Notes: generated by a model from the sequence alone, not told the origin. A stretch of 64,000 nucleotides of DNA from Chloroflexi bacterium OLB15 (GCA_001567085.1 LMZS01000119.1:16292-80291); one strand, 5' to 3'. Numbered from the stretch's first letter, positions 41,287 through 50,993 are shown. Translations and numbers: made by a program.

Positions 41287-43404
41287 TTAGTTGAGTTGTG
41301 AGAGGGTGAGCTGATACGTACCGGTTGTTCCGCCGTATGGCCCCCCGTAATGTGTCGCAATGATAATATACTGTCCATCGGCTGGCAAGGTGAAGTTAGC
41401 GATGAGCGAGTTCGTATTTTCGCCTACAACAGCATCATCATTGCTGGCAATTGCAACGCCAGTTGGCCCAACCAGATATAGGGTGGGATCCAGCGTTCCC
41501 GATGTGTTATTCATGGCGATATTCACGACATCGCCGGCAGTGCCATCAAAAACGAAGACATCGAAACGATTTTCGGTCGTAATCGTGCCTGTCACCGGCA
41601 CATTAGGCGCGATTTCGGGCGCAGTTGCTACCTCCGGCTGGAAGTTAATATCCTGCAAGCCGCGAACGACGCCGCCGGGACCTGGCATGGTCGAGCCATC
41701 CGCCGCGATTTCAAAGCTGGTGAGGAAGCGCTCGCCTTCCAATGGCTGGGCGGTAGCGCTGTAGATGGTCTGACCATCCTTCAAAACATACAGATTGAAA
41801 TTCACCGGCGTGGTATCGTCGCAATCGTTCTGGTACCAGACTTCTACTTCATAGGAACCGGCGCGCGGGGTCACGGTGGTCGGCCATACAATATAGGAAT
41901 ATGGCGCGCCTTCTGCCTGCGTACAGTTCACATTCCCGAAAGCTAGCAGTTCCCCACCGCTGGGAATGGATGGAGAGTCGTCATACACCGCATCGCCTGC
42001 CGGGTCACGCACCAGAAGCTGTAAGTCAGCATTCGTATTCCACACCAGCAAGACCTGAAGCGAGCCGGGGGTAATGCTTTCGGTGAAGTTATCCGGCAAA
42101 TCCAGATCAGCCGAAGTTAGCCCAATCTGGAACTCGCCTTCAGTTGCGCCAAGCGATTTGGCATAACGGGATACCACTAGATAATACGTGCCAGCATTCG
42201 GCAGCAGCGCGTTGGTTAGCGCGGAATTGGTATTGCCCACCGCCGCATCGTCATTTTCGCGCTCAATATTTCCGCTGCTATCTACCAACGCTAAATAGGT
42301 ATCCAGACTGCCGGAAACAGCATTTACGCTGATGCCGTAAAGAAGGTCAGATGCAGCCGTAAAGCTGTACACTTGATACGGCAGTTCATTCGTGATCACG
42401 CCATTTAGCACATCACCAACGGCAATTGGCTGGGCAGCGGCCATTAGTTCTGGGAAAGACGCGGGCAGAATATTCGTGAGGACAATGCCGCCGTTGTTAT
42501 TCAGGCTGGCCGTGCCATCAGCTTCAAGGGAGAAACCCACGACGTAAACATCGCCGGGGTTCACCGTCGCCTCAACCGGGCCCAGTTCAGTGCCATCCAC
42601 ATTGATGCTCAAGCTAAAGGACGCGGCGGCATCGTTATTGCACGACTGCTGGAAATACACCAGCACTTCGTAACTACCGGTTGAAACACCGCCCGGCGGC
42701 CATGTCGCGGTTTCTGCCGCTGGCGCAGTAGCAACGGCACATCCCTGATTGATATTCGGGCTAAGCGAGCCGCCGCTAGCAATTTGCGGGGTACGCCAAT
42801 ACAGCGAACCGCCAACCGGATCGCGCACTTCAAGGTCAAGATCGTCAGTCGTCGGCCAACTTAGCGTGACCTGAATGCCCGATGTCGTGACAACCTGGGT
42901 GACCGGTTCAAGCGTCGTTCCGGGCGTTGTGCCGGTATCGCTAGCCGCTTCTGGCGTCGCTGTAGCTGCGGGCTGTTCGATTGTTTCAACTTCGCCGGTA
43001 AGGACATCAACAACGATGGTAAATTCAACATCTACCGCAGAATTGACATTCCCCGCCTTGAGCACAGTGATGTAATACGTGCCAGCGGCAGGCAGTTCCA
43101 CGTTGCTCAGAACCAGCTCGCCATCCACATCCGTATCAATGGCTTGCGCCACAGGTTGGGCGGCAGCATCCGTCACGGTGATGATTAGCGGAACACCGAG
43201 AGAATTGACGGTAGAGATAGCAATTGTTTCATCTCCGGCAGCCTCAAAAGTATAGGCCTGCGTCACGCTGGAGAGATTCAGCGAGCCGGTGCGCGGCGTT
43301 CCAGCCACAAGCGCACGCGAGTCCTGCGCGAATACGGCACCAGCAAATACCGCTAACCAGACAAAAAGCATCAGCAGCCATAACGATTGCTGTCTCGATT
43401 TCAT
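41287..43404 (-). CDS. Secreted protein with repeated PPC-like domains
   Basis: This 705-residue protein has a signal peptide ending GAVFAQ, then several beta-sandwich repeats of the bacterial pre-peptidase C-terminal type. Blade-like motifs recur: YTFEAAGDETIAIST, AAGTYYITVLKAG, YSFTAASDLLYGISV, NAGTYYLVVSRY, FVFDGTAGDVVNIAM and ADGQYIIIATHYGG. Between them are two related segments with TTDDLDLEVRDPVG and NTNADLQLLVRDPAGD. No protease or other catalytic domain is present, so it is probably an adhesive or structural surface protein. AGGAGG upstream fixes the start; that site can pair with an upstream inverted repeat. Confidence 0.82.
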   Translation of the reverse strand: MKSRQQSLWLLMLFVWLAVFAGAVFAQDSRALVAGTPRTGSLNLSSVTQAYTFEAAGDETIAISTVNSLGVPLIITVTDAAAQPVAQAIDTDVDGELVLSNVELPAAGTYYITVLKAGNVNSAVDVEFTIVVDVLTGEVETIEQPAATATPEAASDTGTTPGTTLEPVTQVVTTSGIQVTLSWPTTDDLDLEVRDPVGGSLYWRTPQIASGGSLSPNINQGCAVATAPAAETATWPPGGVSTGSYEVLVYFQQSCNNDAAASFSLSINVDGTELGPVEATVNPGDVYVVGFSLEADGTASLNNNGGIVLTNILPASFPELMAAAQPIAVGDVLNGVITNELPYQVYSFTAASDLLYGISVNAVSGSLDTYLALVDSSGNIERENDDAAVGNTNSALTNALLPNAGTYYLVVSRYAKSLGATEGEFQIGLTSADLDLPDNFTESITPGSLQVLLVWNTNADLQLLVRDPAGDAVYDDSPSIPSGGELLAFGNVNCTQAEGAPYSYIVWPTTVTPRAGSYEVEVWYQNDCDDTTPVNFNLYVLKDGQTIYSATAQPLEGERFLTSFEIAADGSTMPGPGGVVRGLQDINFQPEVATAPEIAPNVPVTGTITTENRFDVFVFDGTAGDVVNIAMNNTSGTLDPTLYLVGPTGVAIASNDDAVVGENTNSLIANFTLPADGQYIIIATHYGGPYGGTTGTYQLTLSQLN

Positions 43405-43407
43405 GGA

Positions 43408-43496
43408 GATAGCGCCTCCTGACTTCCGACGAACCGGGTGTAAAGTTTCGGCTCAATATGAGGTTAGTTTATCTGAAACGGCATTTAGGCGCTATC
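43408..43496 (-). promoter_or_regulatory. Inverted repeat able to mask the ribosome site of the PPC-protein gene
   Basis: GATAGCGCCT (43408-43417) and AGGCGCTATC (43487-43496) are exact reverse complements 69 bases apart. In the minus-strand transcript the 3' arm directly overlaps the AGGAGG region before the ATG at 43404. Pairing could reduce translation. Confidence 0.4.
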
Positions 43497-43540
43497 AGCA
43501 AACCCAACGCTTGACCAACGGGCAACGGGTTACTGCTACG

Positions 43541-44821
43541 CTAAGATGAGCCTGCGGGCACCGGCGTTGAAGCCACGCTCAACTCGATAAACGTGGTCGT
43601 TCCTTCAACCACATTGACGATTGCCGTCACCCGCTGGCCGCCAATATCTGCGACAACTTCATGGCGACCAACGGGCACATCCCCGATCACGAAATTTTCC
43701 TGCCATTGAGGATCAGGATTCACATCTACGCCGCTGTTCTGATAGATATAAGTCGTCGTGGTATTCACCACCTGGCCGGTAGCCCGGCTGCGCACCGTCA
43801 CATCCGCATCCTGCACCAGGCCGCCGCTGGCGTTGGTTACCCGACCTGCGATGGTACCCGTGCCAACGTAAGGCACCATCCACAGCGCGGGGTTGTAGGT
43901 ATTGGCGTAATTGGGCACATCGCTGCTGCCAGCCTCACCCAAACGCACCTCAAAATGAACGTGCGGGCCGGTAACGCGGCCTGTATTTCCTACAAGACCA
44001 ATCGCATCTCCAGCTTCCACCCGCTGCCCAGGTTGAACATTGACCAGCGCAAGATGGGCATACAATGTGAAAACCGGACGGCCTTCATAGCCAAAATCAT
44101 GCTGAATGACCACGACATTACCATAGCTGTAAGTATCCTGAAATGCGCCGCCGCTGGTGCGCAGCCCATCCGCCGCCCAAACAACCGTGCCAGCGCCAGC
44201 CGCGCGCACGGTTTCGCCAATCTGATTCGGCATGTCTATGCCAGCGTGGATACGGTAATTCTCGCCCTCTGGCCCATCCGAGCCGTAGGGGTAATAGAAC
44301 AAGCCGCGATTATTGGCATTGGAATCGACTGGACGCTGCATCCAGTAATGATCGCGCCCAAGCGGATCACGCGAGAGCGGCGGGATCAACGGCGGCGGCT
44401 GCCAGCTTTGCGGCGGCTGTGTGACATAAATCTGCGTCAGCGGGATCACCGTTTCAACGACCGGCGCGGTGGGCAGCGGCGGCGTTGGCGTGGCGGCGAT
44501 AAACGGCGTAACTTCGGCAGCATTGAAGGAATTGAGATTTTGCGCGGGCAGCAGCGTCGCCTGATCATCCATGGATAACGTGGGCGGCACAAACGGCGCG
44601 GTAGGAATGCCAATGGTAGGCAGCGGGGTGCTATCGCTGCCAAAGCCCTGCTCAAGGATCACTTGCCAGGCATTGACTTCGGTAGCCACCTGAATTTGTG
44701 TTGGCACAATCACGCGCGCTGGCGCTTCCGGGCGTATGTTCTGCCAGATGATCACGCCAAAAATGATGACGCCAATGATCACCAGTGTTATCGCTGGAAT
44801 ACCGTTCCCACCCTGGCGCAT
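43541..44821 (-). CDS. Membrane-anchored M23 metallopeptidase with C-terminal Ig-like domain
   Basis: M23 (LytM-like) peptidases cut peptidoglycan cross-bridges. The 426-residue protein has one N-terminal membrane helix (ITLVIIGVIIFGVIIW), a Pro-rich linker and the M23 domain. That domain shows the zinc motifs YRIHAGIDMPNQIGE (HxxxD), TVVWAADG, LYAHLALVNVQPGQRV and GPHVHFEVRLG (HxH). A C-terminal carboxypeptidase-regulatory-like beta domain follows (IAGRVTNASGGLVQDADVTV). All zinc ligands are present, so it should be active outside the membrane. It follows the TolB-like gene and is probably co-transcribed. Confidence 0.92.
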   Translation of the reverse strand: MRQGGNGIPAITLVIIGVIIFGVIIWQNIRPEAPARVIVPTQIQVATEVNAWQVILEQGFGSDSTPLPTIGIPTAPFVPPTLSMDDQATLLPAQNLNSFNAAEVTPFIAATPTPPLPTAPVVETVIPLTQIYVTQPPQSWQPPPLIPPLSRDPLGRDHYWMQRPVDSNANNRGLFYYPYGSDGPEGENYRIHAGIDMPNQIGETVRAAGAGTVVWAADGLRTSGGAFQDTYSYGNVVVIQHDFGYEGRPVFTLYAHLALVNVQPGQRVEAGDAIGLVGNTGRVTGPHVHFEVRLGEAGSSDVPNYANTYNPALWMVPYVGTGTIAGRVTNASGGLVQDADVTVRSRATGQVVNTTTTYIYQNSGVDVNPDPQWQENFVIGDVPVGRHEVVADIGGQRVTAIVNVVEGTTTFIELSVASTPVPAGSS

Positions 44822-44867
44822 ATGCTTATCCGGCTAGCCTCCGTCCGTCGTTGGCTGAAGTTCACCT

Positions 44868-47033
44868 TCAGACGGCGGATCTATAGGCGCGGGGCGTTGG
44901 CGGCGCTTCGGTTGGCTGGATAATCGCCGTTGGGGCAGCGTTTCCACCCGCGCTCACCGGGGTCGGAGCTGCGGTAGGCGCAAAGTTGATCAACGCGCCG
45001 GCGGTATAGATTTCACGCATCGCCGTGTACCAATCCAAACCATCGGGGCGGTAAAACATCCAGAAATTGATAGAGTTGCTGTTGGCGCGCCAATCATCAC
45101 CGGCAGCCATCGGCGCCCAGCCATAATCACTGGCGAGCCGGGTGAAATCAATATAGTAGCCCTCAGGAAATATAGATTTGAGGCGGCCACCCTGATCATA
45201 GGCTTGAACATCGCCAGAAGTACGGCTGGCAAAGTCCCAGGGCATATGCCGCAGCGGTTCGCCAAGCTGCCCATCCTGAGCATCATCCGCAACACGCAGA
45301 TATTGACGCCAGTAGGTTTCAACGCCGCGATCTTCGCGTACCACCTCCAGCGGCGGAGGGAAGCCGACAATCGAGTTGCGGGTAGTACTAAAAGCGCGTC
45401 CGGTCATGTGCCAGTTGCGGCGCTCAACGCCGGGTTCCGGCGGGCGCTCCAGCGGCCAGAAGGCATCATCCAACCGCCCCAGATAATCCCAACCCGCCTG
45501 TTCCAACGTGGCCTCACGCAATGCCACAAACGAATCGTTCACACGATCGCTTAAGACAGCCTGTTCAACTGTGACGCCGATATTGCTCAAAGCGAAAGGC
45601 GGGTCTTGATTCAACTCGCTGACCTGTTCCACATACAGCGGCTCGCTGATAGGCGCAGGAAGGCTGCCAGCGTTGATGATCGCTGCTGGCAGCGGCGTGG
45701 CGCTCCACACAACGCCTGATGCGCCAGCGGGCACCGAGATGATCGAGGTCATGGCGCCAGAGCCGCTAAACGGATTGGCGATGATCTGGTCACCATCGCT
45801 CGAACTAACGGTATAAACCAGGCTGGAGCCATTGGGCGACCACGACGGCGCATGCCCGTAGGAAAGCACCTGCGGCATGGCTGAGGGATCATCCACTGGC
45901 TTCACGAATATCTTTTCAAAACCTTCATCAAAGGCGCTGTAAGCCAGCAAATCACCATCCGCGCCAGGGTACCACGCGGGGTAATCTTCCTGGCGTCCGG
46001 GCGTGTTGGTCACGTTGATGGTGGATTGATCATCCAGATTGAAAACGTAAATATCCTGATTGCCATCACGCCACGACACAAAAGCGATACGCCGTCCATC
46101 CGGCGACCACGCGGGCGAGAAATCAGGCGTATCAGAATTTCCCGGAAGCCGTATCGGCGGCTCAGAGCCATCTGAACGCATGATGTAAATATCAAGGTTG
46201 TTCCCCTGATAGCTCTCGTAAACCAGATACAAACCGTCTGGCGACCATGCAGGGCCAGCCTGAAATGAGAGGTCATAGGTTAAGCGAGTCTGCGTATTCG
46301 TATTCAGATCGTTAACGTAGAGTTCCCAATTACCATCCTGATTTGAGGCATAAGCCAGACGCCTGTCATTCGGCGCAGGCGACCATGCGGGATCGCGCTC
46401 ATCAGCAGGATCATTGGTGAAGCGCAGCGGCGCGCGGCTGCCTACTGGCACAACCCAAATATCGGTTTGCCCTTTTTCACGCTGGGTATACGCCAAAGCG
46501 CCAAGCACATCCAATACTTCAGGCAGAGGCGTGGCGGTGGGTACAGGCGTCGCCAGCACAGCCGGTGCGGGCGTATTCAAATCTGGAGCTGGTTGTTCAG
46601 AAGTTGGCACAAACAGTTGATTTGCCGCGCCGCCGCCAGCGCTGGCGACTTGTAAGGGAGCAGTTCTTGCGGGGTTGGTAGCCCACAAAACAACCGCGAT
46701 CAACGCCGCCAACAGGCCAACGGTGAGCAAGCTAAGCATTCGATTTTGACGTTTGAGCGGGTCTTCAACGATGGTAGCGTCAATTTCAGCGCGGGCAGCA
46801 CGCCGAGCCATCGTATTCGACATGGCGATGCTGCTTTGGCCGAAAGCGCGCCGAAACAGGTTCACAATCGCCAATAGAACCAGCGCGATCAGGCGAACAA
46901 ACGGGCGTAGAATACGCCAGATCACCTGCCAGACAATAGAAATCCCCGCCAGCGTCTCATCAATGACAAGACTGGCAGATTTCAAAAGCACGACGCCAAA
47001 ACGGTCAGTGAGGCGGTAAGCCCTTACGAGCAT
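44868..47033 (-). CDS. Membrane protein with a TolB/PD40-type beta-propeller
   Basis: The N-terminal part (residues 1-110) contains two hydrophobic segments, the second at about 95-115 (LLTVGLLAALIAVVLW). The outer part holds repeated PD40/WD40-like blades: DPAWSPAPNDRRLAYASN, AGPAWSPDGLYLVYES, SPAWSPDGRRIAFVS and APSWSPNGSSLVYTV, each naming a TolB-like motif. The C-terminal part (about 480-690) is unassigned, with conserved-looking NWHMTGRAFS and WFYRPDGLD-like stretches. Removing one C from the CCCC near the 3' end would replace the last few residues by a Pro/Thr-rich tail ending at 44834. The M23 gene follows. Confidence 0.8.
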   Translation of the reverse strand: MLVRAYRLTDRFGVVLLKSASLVIDETLAGISIVWQVIWRILRPFVRLIALVLLAIVNLFRRAFGQSSIAMSNTMARRAARAEIDATIVEDPLKRQNRMLSLLTVGLLAALIAVVLWATNPARTAPLQVASAGGGAANQLFVPTSEQPAPDLNTPAPAVLATPVPTATPLPEVLDVLGALAYTQREKGQTDIWVVPVGSRAPLRFTNDPADERDPAWSPAPNDRRLAYASNQDGNWELYVNDLNTNTQTRLTYDLSFQAGPAWSPDGLYLVYESYQGNNLDIYIMRSDGSEPPIRLPGNSDTPDFSPAWSPDGRRIAFVSWRDGNQDIYVFNLDDQSTINVTNTPGRQEDYPAWYPGADGDLLAYSAFDEGFEKIFVKPVDDPSAMPQVLSYGHAPSWSPNGSSLVYTVSSSDGDQIIANPFSGSGAMTSIISVPAGASGVVWSATPLPAAIINAGSLPAPISEPLYVEQVSELNQDPPFALSNIGVTVEQAVLSDRVNDSFVALREATLEQAGWDYLGRLDDAFWPLERPPEPGVERRNWHMTGRAFSTTRNSIVGFPPPLEVVREDRGVETYWRQYLRVADDAQDGQLGEPLRHMPWDFASRTSGDVQAYDQGGRLKSIFPEGYYIDFTRLASDYGWAPMAAGDDWRANSNSINFWMFYRPDGLDWYTAMREIYTAGALINFAPTAAPTPVSAGGNAAPTAIIQPTEAPPTPRAYRSAV

Positions 47034-47213
47034 AGGCTTTTTCTACATGGCCTTAATCGGATTCGGGCTGAATTGTAAACGCGAACTGATTAGGCGGCAA
47101 TTATATTCGTAAAGCCAACTATTCTGAGTACCCGATTGACGGGAAGCTCAGTTTGACATACGCTATCGGATAGAACATATCATTTTTATAACGTACGCCG
47201 AGGATGCCGCCTT

Positions 47214-48290
47214 ATGCGCAAGCTGCTGATGCTCATTGCTATGCTGGTTATTACCGCCTGTCTCATGGTCATGCCCACAGTTGCACAGGAAACAGCACAG
47301 ATACATCTCGTTCAACCCGGCGAAAACCTGTTCCGCATTGCGGGCTATTACGGCACTGACGTGAACACCCTTGCCCAGTTGAATGGCATCACCAATACGT
47401 GGCAAATTTACGCAGGGCAAACCTTGATCATCCCCCTGCCCGGCCAAACGGCTGTCGTCCCGGCAGAAGTGATACCGGTGGTGGCTGAAGCGCCAGTGGT
47501 AACCCAAACCCATATTGTTCGGCGTGGTGAATATCTGGCATCTATCGCCCGGCAGTACGGCCTTGCGCCAGAACAGCTTGCCGCTTTGAATGGAATCACC
47601 AATCCCAACCTGATTTATGCAGGTCAGGAATTGATCGTCACTGGCAGTGCCCAACCTGCGCCTGCCGCTGAGGTCATTCCGGTGCAAGCTGTTGCTATTG
47701 AAGTCGCTCAACCCGTACTGGCCGTTGAAACCCGGCACGTGGTTCGCCCCGGTGAATATCTTTCACAAATTGCAAATCAGTACGGCGTAAGCTGGCTCTC
47801 GATTGCACAGGCCAATGGCATTTACGACCCGAACACCGTATTTGCGGGCATGGAATTGATCATCCCCGGCGCTACGGGCGGCACAAGCTATGAGGCCATG
47901 GTCATTCCGCCTGCCGCCCCGCCAGCAGCCGTCGCTTCAGGGCGTTCCATTGTGGTAGACCTGAGCGATCAGCGGATTTACGCCTATGAAAACGGCGTGC
48001 TGGTGCGTAACGTGCTGGTTTCCACCGGGCTACCTGCCACCCCTACCGTACTTGGCGATTACACTGTACAGCAAAAACTTGTGGCCGAAACGATGGTTGG
48101 CCCCGGCTATTACCTGCCCGATGTGCCTTACACGATGTACTTCTTTCAGGGGTATGCCATTCACGGCACCTACTGGCACAACAATTTCGGGACACCGATG
48201 AGTCACGGATGCGTAAACCTGCCCACGCCAGAAGCCGAATGGTTCTATAATTGGGCTGACTACGGAACGCCGATACACGTTCAGACATAG
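47214..48290 (+). CDS. L,D-transpeptidase with three LysM domains
   Basis: YkuD-type transpeptidases make 3-3 peptidoglycan cross-links. The 358-residue protein has a signal peptide ending PTVAQ, then three LysM peptidoglycan-binding repeats (HLVQPGENLFRIAGYYGT, HIVRRGEYLASIARQYGL, HVVRPGEYLSQIANQYGV). The C-terminal YkuD domain (about residues 235-358) has IVVDLSDQRIYAYENG and the active site IHGTYWHNNFGTPMSHGCVN with catalytic Cys. A TTGACA at 47153-47158 may be its -35; the -10 is unclear. It works on the same wall as the M23 peptidase nearby. Confidence 0.94.
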   Translation: MRKLLMLIAMLVITACLMVMPTVAQETAQIHLVQPGENLFRIAGYYGTDVNTLAQLNGITNTWQIYAGQTLIIPLPGQTAVVPAEVIPVVAEAPVVTQTHIVRRGEYLASIARQYGLAPEQLAALNGITNPNLIYAGQELIVTGSAQPAPAAEVIPVQAVAIEVAQPVLAVETRHVVRPGEYLSQIANQYGVSWLSIAQANGIYDPNTVFAGMELIIPGATGGTSYEAMVIPPAAPPAAVASGRSIVVDLSDQRIYAYENGVLVRNVLVSTGLPATPTVLGDYTVQQKLVAETMVGPGYYLPDVPYTMYFFQGYAIHGTYWHNNFGTPMSHGCVNLPTPEAEWFYNWADYGTPIHVQT

Positions 48291-48314
48291 ACATCTTTCA
48301 TGATGCATTAAAAT

Positions 48315-48350
48315 GAAACAGGGCGCTTGAATTAGGCGCCCTGTTTCTGT
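48315..48350. terminator. Bidirectional intrinsic terminator
   Basis: GAAACAGGGCGC (48315-48326) pairs with GCGCCCTGTTTC (48336-48347), between the convergent transpeptidase and HD genes. Confidence 0.85.
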
Positions 48351-48375
48351 TTCAGGCTAAGCCGCTAGCTTGTGA

Positions 48376-48948
48376 CTACTTCGCAAGCGATCCATCAATT
48401 CCCAGTTCTGCCGCGTGCGCCTGCATCGCTCTCAACACCAATGGAACGTGAAACTCCCACAAATCCACATTCAGCGAAGCCGCCCCGTTTTCAACATCTT
48501 CACGGTTTACGCCGCGCGCGAAGGCTTTGTCTTTCCATTTTTTACGGATGGAGGATACTTCAACATCACGCACATCTTTTGAGGGGCGCACCAGCGCGGC
48601 AGCGGTAATCAGGCCGGTCAACTCATCCACCGCGAACAGAGTCTTGTCGCGCAGGGTGATGCGATCATCGGCGGCCAGCGGGCCATGACTGAGAATCGTG
48701 CGAATATCTTCCTCGCCCAAGCCACGCGCACGCAAAATCGGCGCGCCATCCATCGGATGCTGCTCAAGCGCGGGGTGTATCTCCCAGTCAAAATCGTGAA
48801 GCAGCCCCACCAGCCCCCAGCTATCAGGGTCTTCGCCGTAGTGTTCAGCATAAGCACGCATCGCAAATTCTACTGCCAGCATATGCTTGCGTAAGCTGTC
48901 TGACTGCACATATTCACAAACGATATCCCATGCCTGACCGCGATCCAT
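48376..48948 (-). CDS. HD-domain phosphohydrolase-like protein
   Basis: This 190-residue cytosolic protein has the HD-superfamily metal residues: RKHMLAVEFAMRAYAEHYG (His), LVGLLHDFDWEIHP (His-Asp) and ILSHGPLAADD, with Asp in FAVDELTGLITA. Proteins of this group act on nucleotides or related phosphoesters; the substrate is not known here. The C-terminal helical part (WEFHVPLVLRAMQAHAAELG) is typical of the subgroup. It is alone between a terminator and the kinase gene. Confidence 0.85.
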   Translation of the reverse strand: MDRGQAWDIVCEYVQSDSLRKHMLAVEFAMRAYAEHYGEDPDSWGLVGLLHDFDWEIHPALEQHPMDGAPILRARGLGEEDIRTILSHGPLAADDRITLRDKTLFAVDELTGLITAAALVRPSKDVRDVEVSSIRKKWKDKAFARGVNREDVENGAASLNVDLWEFHVPLVLRAMQAHAAELGIDGSLAK

Positions 48949-49037
48949 CTTTACCCCTTTTTAGCGCACTAAACAGATAGGCATACACGCTAAAGCGCAC
49001 ACAACAAACGATGATGTTAGCCTCACCGCACGCATTT

Positions 49038-49100
49038 TAGACGGCGCACTTTCGCCTGACCATGTATGGAACAGGCCGGCAGACTAAGAAGCGCCGTCTA
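49038..49100. repeat. 10-bp inverted repeat overlapping the kinase stop codon
   Basis: TAGACGGCGC (49038-49047) and GCGCCGTCTA (49091-49100) are exact reverse complements 43 bases apart. The right arm contains the kinase stop codon. There is no T-run, so it may be a 3'-end structure or small palindromic element. Confidence 0.5.
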
Positions 49101-50951
49101 GCCTGATTGGAAAACGTTAACGCTGATAGTCAATGGCTCGCCAATCGGGATTAAACCGGGCGTAAGCAGTTCCCAAATGCCGCTGGCAATACCGCTGCGC
49201 GTAGGCGTGCGCCCGCGAAAGAGAATGGTCACTTCGTCGCCTACATTGACCCGCTGGCGAATGTAAAAATACGGCGGGGTTGCGTTCAGGCTTTCGCCGC
49301 TGACGAACACCAGCGAGGTATTCCGTTCCCACGGGCAGGTGCCGGTATTCTGCAAGATGATCTCGCGCTCATACTGGCGATTTGCAGCGGCAAATTCGCC
49401 ATCTGCCGGTTCTTGCGAAATGATGCGGTAGTCATAATCACAGGCAGCGACGGTTGCGGTCTGGAAATCGAAGAACAGCGTAGATTGCAGCAGCGTGAGG
49501 GTGATATCCAGCGTTGGCGTTAGCGTGATCGTCGGCGTATCGGTTGGCGTATACGTTTCTGTTGGCGTATATGTTTCCGAAGGTGTAAGCGTCGCTGTCG
49601 GCGTCTCCGACGGTGTCAGCGTTGGTGTCAGAGATGGCGTTTCCGTCGGCGTATGCGTTTCAGAAGGCGTCAGCGTGGGCGTCAATGTCGGCGTTTCGCT
49701 TGGCGTATCCGTTGCCGTCAGGCTAGGCGTTTCAGTGGGTGTTGATGTTTCCGTGAATGTTGGCGTGGCGGTGGATGTCAACGTTTCAGTAGGGGTATCT
49801 GCTGGCGGTAATGTTGCCGCTTCCGTTGTAGCCGTAAAGGTCGGCGTAGCTGATGCAGCAGCGAACAACGCGCTGAACGGGCCAGAACCTTGTATCCCCC
49901 CCAACACCATTACCCCACCGATGATAATTATTCCGGCGACCAACCAGAACCATGGAAAGCGTCGTTTTGGCGGCGCACCAGCAGCAGCACGATGCGCGCG
50001 GCCACCGACCTGAATATTGGTTGGCGGGTCGTCAATCGCCTCTAGTTCGTGGGTATCGTCATTTTCCGGTTCGCTTCTGGCAGGCCGGTTCTTTATCGGG
50101 CGCGGCTCGCTCAGCGGCTGCCCCTCTTCCACCCGCGCGACATCAGCGATCAGTTCATCGGCAGTTTGATAGCGATCATCTGGCTCTTTCGCCATCAGGC
50201 GATTGATGATGCCTTCAACTTCTTCGGGCAAATCAGGGCTATATGCGCGCGCAGACGGGATCGGCTCATTCAGATGCTTAAGAATGACTGAAAGCGGGGT
50301 TTCGCCATCATACGGCAGCCTGCCTGTCGTCATCTGAAACAGGATAACGCCCAGCGAATACAGGTCAGAGCGCTCATCACCGGCGTCGCCCAGCCCCTGT
50401 TCAGGGGCCATATAGGCAGGGGTGCCCACCATGCCGCCGCTGGCCGTAAATTGCACGCCTTTAACGATCTTGGCGATGCCAAAGTCCGTCAATACTACCC
50501 GGCTGCCATGATCCAGCATCAGGTTTGCCGGCTTCACATCACGATGGATCATGCCTTGCGAATGGGCATAAGCGAGCGCGCTGGCGGCTTCACGGGTAAT
50601 GCGCAGGGCTTCGCGCACAGGCATCAACTCGCCGTTGTCAGCCAGATCTGCCATCAGGTCTTTGAGAGTTGGCCCTTCGACTAACTCCATGACCATGTAA
50701 TAGGTTTCGCTATCCGGCTCCATTTCAAAGTCGTAAACCTGCACGATATGGTTATGTTTCAACCGCGCAATGTTACGAGCTTCTTTTTCAAACCGGCCTT
50801 TGAATTCGGGGTCATCTGCGAGGAACGCATGCAGCGCTTTGATAGCAACAAATCGCTCTAAGCTGGACTGGTATGCGCGGTAAACTTCCGCCATTCCCCC
50901 TCTGCCGAGCCGTGCTACGATTTCATATTTGCCTAAACGTCGAGTTCCCAC
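49098..50951 (-). CDS. Transmembrane Ser/Thr protein kinase with extracytoplasmic Ig-like domain
   Basis: This 617-residue PknB-like kinase has all key motifs: ARLGRGGMAEVYRAY (P-loop), VAIKAL (Lys), MIHRDVKPANLML (catalytic loop), LTDFGIAK (DFG) and GTPAYMAPEQ (P+1 loop). A basic juxtamembrane stretch precedes one helix (FWLVAGIIIIGGVMVLGGI). The outside part has a Thr/Pro repeat linker of about 110 residues and a terminal domain resembling the NBR1-type Ig fold (ILQNTGTCPWERNTSLVF). PASTA repeats are absent. It starts at GTG without a clear ribosome site. Minus-strand TTGAGA boxes form part of its promoter. Its likely substrates include FHA-binding phosphothreonine targets. Confidence 0.92.
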   Translation of the reverse strand: MGTRRLGKYEIVARLGRGGMAEVYRAYQSSLERFVAIKALHAFLADDPEFKGRFEKEARNIARLKHNHIVQVYDFEMEPDSETYYMVMELVEGPTLKDLMADLADNGELMPVREALRITREAASALAYAHSQGMIHRDVKPANLMLDHGSRVVLTDFGIAKIVKGVQFTASGGMVGTPAYMAPEQGLGDAGDERSDLYSLGVILFQMTTGRLPYDGETPLSVILKHLNEPIPSARAYSPDLPEEVEGIINRLMAKEPDDRYQTADELIADVARVEEGQPLSEPRPIKNRPARSEPENDDTHELEAIDDPPTNIQVGGRAHRAAAGAPPKRRFPWFWLVAGIIIIGGVMVLGGIQGSGPFSALFAAASATPTFTATTEAATLPPADTPTETLTSTATPTFTETSTPTETPSLTATDTPSETPTLTPTLTPSETHTPTETPSLTPTLTPSETPTATLTPSETYTPTETYTPTDTPTITLTPTLDITLTLLQSTLFFDFQTATVAACDYDYRIISQEPADGEFAAANRQYEREIILQNTGTCPWERNTSLVFVSGESLNATPPYFYIRQRVNVGDEVTILFRGRTPTRSGIASGIWELLTPGLIPIGEPLTISVNVFQSG

Positions 50952-50993
50952 CGTCGCAGTATCGCCTTGCCGCGTACAGGCAAATTAGCCAAA

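Noticed and set aside
49495..49850. Tandem-like repeats resembling a minisatellite or CRISPR array
   Set aside because: They encode the Thr/Pro/Ser-rich stalk of the kinase; the units are imperfect, unequal and in frame, with no spacers.
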